NCBI RefSeq assembly: GCF_023559245.1 | Contig: NZ_CP097462.1 | Span: forward strand, 496,001-560,000 | DNA length: 64,000 nt | Direction of reading: 5' to 3' | DNA from: Sphingomonas sp. KRR8 | GTDB taxonomy: Bacteria; Pseudomonadota; Alphaproteobacteria; Sphingomonadales; Sphingomonadaceae | Shown here: piece after piece, positions 58,941 to 64,000 of the stretch | Layout: each line of letters opens with the position of its first letter | How positions within the stretch are numbered: the stretch's first letter is position 1 | Notes under the pieces: generated by a model | Told to the model about the DNA's origin: nothing | What the model saw: only the letters and a program-made list of their open reading frames with translations | Databases searched by the model: none | Position numbers and translations under genes: made by a program

Positions 58941-59242
58941 TTGGTCTTCCGCACTATCTGACGGTCGCCGCCATTCTGTTCGTAATCGGCGTGCTCGGCA
59001 TCTTTCTTAATCGCCGCAACGTTATCCTGATGCTGATGTGCATCGAGTTGCTGCTGCTGGCGGTAAACATCAACCTGGTCGCGTTCAGCGCCTTCCTTGG
59101 CGATCTGACCGGACAGGTGTTCGCCATGTTCGTGCTGACGGTAGCGGCGGCCGAGGCGGCGATCGGGCTGGCGATCATGGTCATCTTCTTCCGCCGTCGC
59201 GGCACCATCGCGATCGACGCCGCCGACCAGATGCGCGGATAA
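58937..59242 (+). CDS. nuoK: NADH-quinone oxidoreductase subunit K
   Basis: Three-helix membrane subunit related to MrpC. The 101-residue protein has [20 protein letters not shown], with the key glutamate, and [20 protein letters not shown] with a second one. The GTG start overlaps nuoJ. Confidence 0.97.
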   Translation: MIGLPHYLTVAAILFVIGVLGIFLNRRNVILMLMCIELLLLAVNINLVAFSAFLGDLTGQVFAMFVLTVAAAEAAIGLAIMVIFFRRRGTIAIDAADQMRG

Positions 59243-59245
59243 GCC

Positions 59246-61297
59246 ATGCACCCCATTGTACCTCTCGTTTTCTTACCCCTTCTGGCGGCCATCATCGGTG
59301 GCCTGCTTGGGCCGTGGATCGGCCGTACCGCCGCCAAGGCGGTGACGACCGGCGCGCTCTTCATCTCGGCTGCGCTGGCCTGGCCAATCTTCATCTCGTT
59401 CCTGAACGGTAATGCCCAGGCGCAGGTCGTGCCGGTGCTGCACTGGATTCAGTCAGGAGCCTTGGACGTCAGCTGGTCGCTCCGGGTTGATACGCTGACC
59501 GCCGTGATGCTGGTCGTAATCACCACCGTGTCGAGCCTCGTCCACCTCTACAGCTGGGGCTACATGGCCGAGGACCCCAGTCAGCCGCGCTTCTTCGCTT
59601 ATCTATCGCTATTCACTTTCGCCATGCTGATGCTGGTGACGGCGGACAGCCTCATCCAGATGTTTTTCGGCTGGGAAGGCGTGGGCCTGGCGTCCTACCT
59701 GCTGATCGGCTTCTGGTATTACAAACCTTCCGCCAATGCGGCGGCGATGAAGGCCTTCGTGGTCAACCGCGTCGGTGACTTTGGCTTCAGCTTGGGCATC
59801 TTTGGCACGTTTTTGGTGTTCGGGACTGTGTCCATCCCGGCGATATTGGCCGCCGCGCCATCAATGGCCGGCTCGACCATCGGTTTTGCCGGCATGCACG
59901 TCGACACAATGACGCTGCTGTGCTTGCTCCTGTTCATCGGGGCGATGGGGAAGTCGGCGCAGCTCGGTCTGCACACCTGGCTGCCTGACGCGATGGAAGG
60001 ACCGACCCCGGTCAGCGCCCTGATCCATGCCGCAACCATGGTGACCGCCGGCGTGTTCATGGTCTGTCGTCTTTCCCCGATGTTCGAAACGTCAACGACC
60101 GCCATGACCGTGGTGACCTATGTCGGCGCCGCCACCTGCATTTTTGCGGCCACAGTCGGCACGGTGCAGAACGACATCAAGCGCGTGATCGCTTATTCGA
60201 CCTGCTCGCAGCTCGGATACATGTTCTTCGCCGCGGGCGTCGGCGCGTACGGCGCGGCAATGTTCCACCTGTTCACCCACGCCTTCTTCAAGGCGCTGCT
60301 GTTCCTGGGCGCAGGCTCGGTCATCCACGCCATGCATCATGAGCAGGACATGCGGTACTACGGCGCCCTGCGGAAAGAGATCCCGTTCACCTTCTGGACG
60401 ATGATCGCCGGCACGCTAGCAATCACCGGAGTTGGTATTTTCGGTGTCGGGTTCGCGGGCTATCACTCTAAGGATGCCATTCTGGAGAGCGCTTTTGCCA
60501 ATGGCTCCGTGCATGGCACGGTCGCGTTCTGGCTCGGTGCTTTCGCCGCGCTGCTCACCAGTTTCTACTCGTGGCGCCTCATCTTCCTGACCTTCTTCGG
60601 CAAGGCTCGCTGGGCCGGCTCCGAGCACATCCAGCATGCGGTTCATGGCGATCATCACGATCATCCAGACGAGGAACATGGCGACAGCAGTCATGACGCC
60701 CATGCTGTTCCCGTGACCGGCACTGCTGGATACCACCCGCACGAGAGCCCCTTGTCGATGCTGGTTCCACTCGGCGTTCTCGCACTGGGTGCGATCGCGG
60801 CGGGCTTTACGTTCTCACACGCGTTTATCGATCCGGAGGGTGCGCCCGACTTCTGGAATGGCAGCCTCGCGTTCAACGAGCACCTCGCTCACGCCATGCA
60901 TGCTGTGCCGGTATGGGTGAAGTGGACTCCGTTTGCTGTCATGCTGATCGGGCTTGCGATCGCCTGGAACAACTACATTCGCCATACCGAGGCGCCGGCG
61001 CGCTTCATCGCTGCGACCGGGGCGCTCCACACCTTCCTGATGCACAAATGGTACTTCGACGAGCTCTACGACGCCATTTTCGTCCGTCCGGCGCTGTGGC
61101 TTGGCCGGCAGTTCTGGCATCGGGGTGACGAGAAGACGATCGATCGCTTCGGACCGCATGGCGCTGCCTATGCGGTGGGTGTCGGCAACCGCATCACTGC
61201 CCGCATTCAGTCGGGTTACCTCAACAGCTACGCTCTGGTGATGCTGCTCGGCCTTGTCGCCGTCGCCACCTGGGCCATCACGCAGGTCAGCCGGTGA
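59246..61297 (+). CDS. nuoL: NADH-quinone oxidoreductase subunit L with His-rich loop
   Basis: Distal antiporter-like proton-pumping subunit. The 683-residue protein has about 16 helices, [19 protein letters not shown] with the key glutamate, [36 protein letters not shown] and the long C-terminal lateral helix region. Between helices, at about residues 461-500, is a loop with 11 histidines and several acidic residues. The stop overlaps the nuoM GTG (GTGA). Confidence 0.97.
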   Translation: MHPIVPLVFLPLLAAIIGGLLGPWIGRTAAKAVTTGALFISAALAWPIFISFLNGNAQAQVVPVLHWIQSGALDVSWSLRVDTLTAVMLVVITTVSSLVHLYSWGYMAEDPSQPRFFAYLSLFTFAMLMLVTADSLIQMFFGWEGVGLASYLLIGFWYYKPSANAAAMKAFVVNRVGDFGFSLGIFGTFLVFGTVSIPAILAAAPSMAGSTIGFAGMHVDTMTLLCLLLFIGAMGKSAQLGLHTWLPDAMEGPTPVSALIHAATMVTAGVFMVCRLSPMFETSTTAMTVVTYVGAATCIFAATVGTVQNDIKRVIAYSTCSQLGYMFFAAGVGAYGAAMFHLFTHAFFKALLFLGAGSVIHAMHHEQDMRYYGALRKEIPFTFWTMIAGTLAITGVGIFGVGFAGYHSKDAILESAFANGSVHGTVAFWLGAFAALLTSFYSWRLIFLTFFGKARWAGSEHIQHAVHGDHHDHPDEEHGDSSHDAHAVPVTGTAGYHPHESPLSMLVPLGVLALGAIAAGFTFSHAFIDPEGAPDFWNGSLAFNEHLAHAMHAVPVWVKWTPFAVMLIGLAIAWNNYIRHTEAPARFIAATGALHTFLMHKWYFDELYDAIFVRPALWLGRQFWHRGDEKTIDRFGPHGAAYAVGVGNRITARIQSGYLNSYALVMLLGLVAVATWAITQVSR

Positions 61298-62838
61298 CCG
61301 GTTTCCCCATTCTCTCGACCATGATCGCCCTGCCGCTGCTGGCGGCACTCGCCTGCCTGTTCGTGCGGGCGGACCGTGCGCGCTGGATTGCGCTCGGAAC
61401 CACCCTGTTGCTGTTCGTGCTCGGGTGCTTGCTGTGGGTGGGCTACAATCCCGCCGGGCCGCAGTGGCAATTCACCGAGCGGCTGCCGATCGGCGGCCCT
61501 TACCTCAACTGGGCGCTAGGGATCGACGGCATTGCGTTGATGCTGATCATGCTCAGCGTCTTCCTGATGCCGATCTGCATCGGCGCGAGCTGGCGCAGCA
61601 TCACGCGCCGCGTGCCAGAATACATGGCAGCCTTCCTGCTGATGGAGGCGCTGATGATCGGCGTCTTCGCGGCGCAAGATCTGCTGCTGTTCTACATCTT
61701 CTTCGAGGGTGGCCTCATCCCGATGTACCTGATCATCGGCATCTGGGGCGGCGCCGAGCGGATCAAGGCAAGCTACAAGTTCTTCCTCTACACGCTGCTC
61801 GGCTCTGTGCTGATGCTGATCGCCATGCTGGTCATGATCTTCCAGGCCGGCACCGGCGACATTCCGACGCTGATGGCTCATGATTTCGCGCCGGGGTTGC
61901 AGACGTGGTTGTGGCTGGCATTCTTCGCCAGCTTCGCGGTCAAGATGCCGATGTGGCCAGTTCACACCTGGCTGCCGGACGCGCACGTCCAGGCACCGAC
62001 GGCGGGTTCGGTCATCCTCGCAGGCGTGCTGCTCAAGATGGGCGGCTACGGCTTTATCCGCTTCTCGCTGCCCATGTTCCCGGACGCGAGCGCCCAGTTG
62101 TGGCCGCTGATCTTCATCCTGAGCTCGATCGCGATCGTTTACACGAGCCTCGTGGCCCTGGTGCAGGCCGACATGAAAAAGCTGATCGCTTATTCGTCGG
62201 TGGCGCACATGGCCTTCGTGACCTTCGGCCTGTTTGCCTTCAACCGGCAGGGGATCGAGGGCGCACTGATCGTGATGCTGAGCCACGGCTTGGTTTCCGG
62301 GGCGCTATTCCTGTGCGTCGGCGTGATCTACGACCGCATGCATACCCGCGACATCGCCAAGTACGGCGGCCTCGCCGACAACATGCCAGGCTACGCGCTG
62401 CTGTTCCTGCTGTTTACCATGGCGGCCGTGGGCCTCCCGGGCACCAGCGGTTTCGTTGGCGAGTTCCTGAGCATGATGGGCACTTATCAGGTGTCGACTT
62501 GGAGCGCGGTCTTCGCGACCACGGGCATCATCCTGGGCGCTGCCTACATGCTCTATCTCTATTGGCGCATCAGCTACGGCACCGCACGCACGGCCGAGGC
62601 GAAGGCAATGCAAGACCTGAGCGCGCGCGAATGGTGGCTGCTCGCGCCCATTGCGGTGGTGGTACTGTGGATGGGGGTCTACCCCGACAGCTTCATGGCA
62701 CCTATGCGTGCCGACGTCGGCCACCTGCTGACGCGGATTGAGCGAGTACGGCCCGCCGGTGATAGTCTACCAACTCCCGGCCACCCTGCACCTGCTGGCA
62801 CCGCCGCTCATGAAGGCGCGTCGGAGGGGGCGCACTGA
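61294..62838 (+). CDS. nuoM: NADH-quinone oxidoreductase subunit M
   Basis: Antiporter-like proton-pumping subunit. The 514-residue protein has [20 protein letters not shown] with the key glutamate, [20 protein letters not shown] and [14 protein letters not shown]. The tail after about residue 490 is Ala/Pro/Gly-rich. GTG start overlaps nuoL; the TGA shares a base with the nuoN ATG. Confidence 0.97.
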   Translation: MTGFPILSTMIALPLLAALACLFVRADRARWIALGTTLLLFVLGCLLWVGYNPAGPQWQFTERLPIGGPYLNWALGIDGIALMLIMLSVFLMPICIGASWRSITRRVPEYMAAFLLMEALMIGVFAAQDLLLFYIFFEGGLIPMYLIIGIWGGAERIKASYKFFLYTLLGSVLMLIAMLVMIFQAGTGDIPTLMAHDFAPGLQTWLWLAFFASFAVKMPMWPVHTWLPDAHVQAPTAGSVILAGVLLKMGGYGFIRFSLPMFPDASAQLWPLIFILSSIAIVYTSLVALVQADMKKLIAYSSVAHMAFVTFGLFAFNRQGIEGALIVMLSHGLVSGALFLCVGVIYDRMHTRDIAKYGGLADNMPGYALLFLLFTMAAVGLPGTSGFVGEFLSMMGTYQVSTWSAVFATTGIILGAAYMLYLYWRISYGTARTAEAKAMQDLSAREWWLLAPIAVVVLWMGVYPDSFMAPMRADVGHLLTRIERVRPAGDSLPTPGHPAPAGTAAHEGASEGAH

Positions 62839-64000
62839 TGAACACCCTTGCACCCATCCTTCCCGAGTTCATCCTTGGGATCGCCGCCATTGTCCTGATG
62901 TTGGTGGCCGCATTTGCACGCCGTGGCTCATCGCTGACGCACTCGCTAAGCATCGCGGCGCTGTTGGTTTCGACCGTCGCTCTGGCGGGAGCGCCGCAAC
63001 AGGCGGGTCCGATCTTCGGCGGGATGTTTGCAGCCGATGGCTTCGCGGCTTTCGGGAAGGTCATCATTTATCTGTCGGCTGCGGTTGCGGTGATCATGGC
63101 GCACGGCTGGTTCGACCGTGAGTTCGAGCATGGCGGCGAATATCCGGTGCTGATCCTGCTGTCGGCGATCGGCGCTTCGGTGATGGTCTCCGCGACCGAC
63201 CTGATGATGCTGTACGTCGGCCTCGAGCTGCAGTCGCTGAGCGCTTATGTGCTCGCCTCTTACCGCCGTCATGACGCACGCTCAGCCGAAGCGGGGCTCA
63301 AATATTTCGTGCTTGGCGGGCTTGCCTCAGGGATCCTGCTGTACGGCATTTCGTTGCTCTATGGGTTCAGCGGAACGACAATGTTCAGCGGCATCAGTGC
63401 TGCGTTCGCTGGCGGCCCTGTCGGATTTGGGCTCATTGTCGGCCTTGCGCTTACGTTGGCAGGTATCGCCTTCAAGATCTCGGCCGTACCGTTCCATATG
63501 TGGACGCCGGACGTCTACGAAGGCGCGCCGACGCCGGTAACGGCCTTCTTTGCATCCGGTCCGAAAATTGCCGCCGTTCTGCTTGGAACCCGCGTCTGCT
63601 TGGAGGCGCTGGGACCAGCGACCGACGCGTGGCGGCAGATCGTCGTCTTCGCTGCGATCGCGTCCATCGCACTGGGCGCGGTCGCCGCGTTCGGGCAGAC
63701 CAACATAAAGCGGCTGCTCGCTTACTCATCGATCAACAACGTCGGCTTCGCGCTGGTCGGCCTTGCGGCAGGCGGGCGAGGCGGGGCGCAGGCCGTGCTC
63801 TTCTATTCCGCGGTGTACGTCGTCATGACCCTGGGCGCATTTCTCTGCGTCATGCGGATGCGCGATTCCGAAGGCCGCCCAGTGGAAAGCCTTGCCAGCC
63901 TGTCGGGGCTGTCGCAGACACAACCTCTGCTGGCGCTTGCGATCGCCATATTCATGTTCAGCCTGGCGGGCATCCCGCCGCTGTTCGGCTTCTGGCCCAA
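62838..64000 (+). CDS. nuoN: NADH-quinone oxidoreductase subunit N, 3' end cut by window edge
   Basis: Third antiporter-like subunit of complex I. The visible 387 residues (of about 480) include LMMLYVGLELQSLSAYVLAS with the key glutamate, FHMWTPDVYEGAPTPVTAFF and IKRLLAYSSINNVGFALVG. The frame is open to the last base, so the last helices are outside the window. It completes the nuoA-N order. Confidence 0.96.
   Translation, partial: MNTLAPILPEFILGIAAIVLMLVAAFARRGSSLTHSLSIAALLVSTVALAGAPQQAGPIFGGMFAADGFAAFGKVIIYLSAAVAVIMAHGWFDREFEHGGEYPVLILLSAIGASVMVSATDLMMLYVGLELQSLSAYVLASYRRHDARSAEAGLKYFVLGGLASGILLYGISLLYGFSGTTMFSGISAAFAGGPVGFGLIVGLALTLAGIAFKISAVPFHMWTPDVYEGAPTPVTAFFASGPKIAAVLLGTRVCLEALGPATDAWRQIVVFAAIASIALGAVAAFGQTNIKRLLAYSSINNVGFALVGLAAGGRGGAQAVLFYSAVYVVMTLGAFLCVMRMRDSEGRPVESLASLSGLSQTQPLLALAIAIFMFSLAGIPPLFGFWP

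Overview
This is a GC-rich stretch of chromosome from an alphaproteobacterium, most likely a sphingomonad (Sphingomonadales). The evidence is C4-pathway hemA, rpsT directly upstream of dnaA, a zapA-6S RNA-ygfA cluster, a secB/Tim44/mltA/smr neighbourhood, a tkt-gap-pgk-class I aldolase operon, DUF2490, DUF4136 and DUF2842 proteins, and a complete nuoA-N order with alphaproteobacterial sized subunits. The assignment rests on gene content and remembered family features, not on a search.

Layout. 1-3.7 kb: hemA (3' end cut by the window edge) and murI on the minus strand, then an inverted repeat and the plsY-dprA pair on plus. 3.7-10.7 kb: topA, a convergent moeB-like/dut/coaBC operon, a YghU-type glutathione transferase and two unrecognised genes. 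10.7-16 kb: ubiE-ubiB, mutM, rpsT and dnaA, with the only gene-free stretch above 300 bases lying before dnaA. 16-24 kb: DUF2490 and DUF4136 envelope proteins, the secB-murJ-trpS-exoD operon, and the Tim44-like/mltA/smr operon. 24-32 kb: a GGDEF-EAL protein, dapE, a cupin, then the minus-strand rpmH/rnpA/yidD/yidC/engB/GST cluster. 32-38.5 kb: comM, tRNA-Leu, an Mpo1-like protein, an AI-2E family permease, tRNA-Asp, a SleB-type hydrolase and the coiled-coil/zapA/6S/ygfA/DUF2842 cluster. 38.5-45 kb: the tkt-gap-pgk-fba operon running into an unrecognised membrane gene and thiE. 45-49.5 kb: a HAD phosphatase, a frameshifted DUF72 gene, an L,D-transpeptidase, an M23 peptidase, efp and an inositol monophosphatase-family gene. 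49.6-64 kb: nuoABCDEFGHIJKLM plus most of nuoN.

How the genes work together. Almost everything is core housekeeping: respiratory complex I, ubiquinone and heme synthesis, glycolysis/gluconeogenesis and pentose phosphate flow, peptidoglycan turnover, membrane protein insertion, replication initiation and repair. I see no prophage, insertion sequence, CRISPR array, toxin-antitoxin module, defence island or biosynthetic cluster. Genes are packed tightly, with many 4-base stop/start overlaps and several TTG or GTG starts.

I did not find a wholly new multi-gene system. The strongest unusual signal is at 31109-31573, where the only usable start for rnpA that I can find lies 7 bases upstream of the rpmH start, so the RNase P protein frame would run across the whole of rpmH, as described for Thermus. 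Other points worth following are a palindromic interspersed repeat between murI and plsY, a cluster of GANTC methylation sites and a DnaA box before dnaA, a probable CTG start, a 2-base frameshift in a DUF72 gene, and extra unstructured segments facing each other at the NuoC/NuoD junction.
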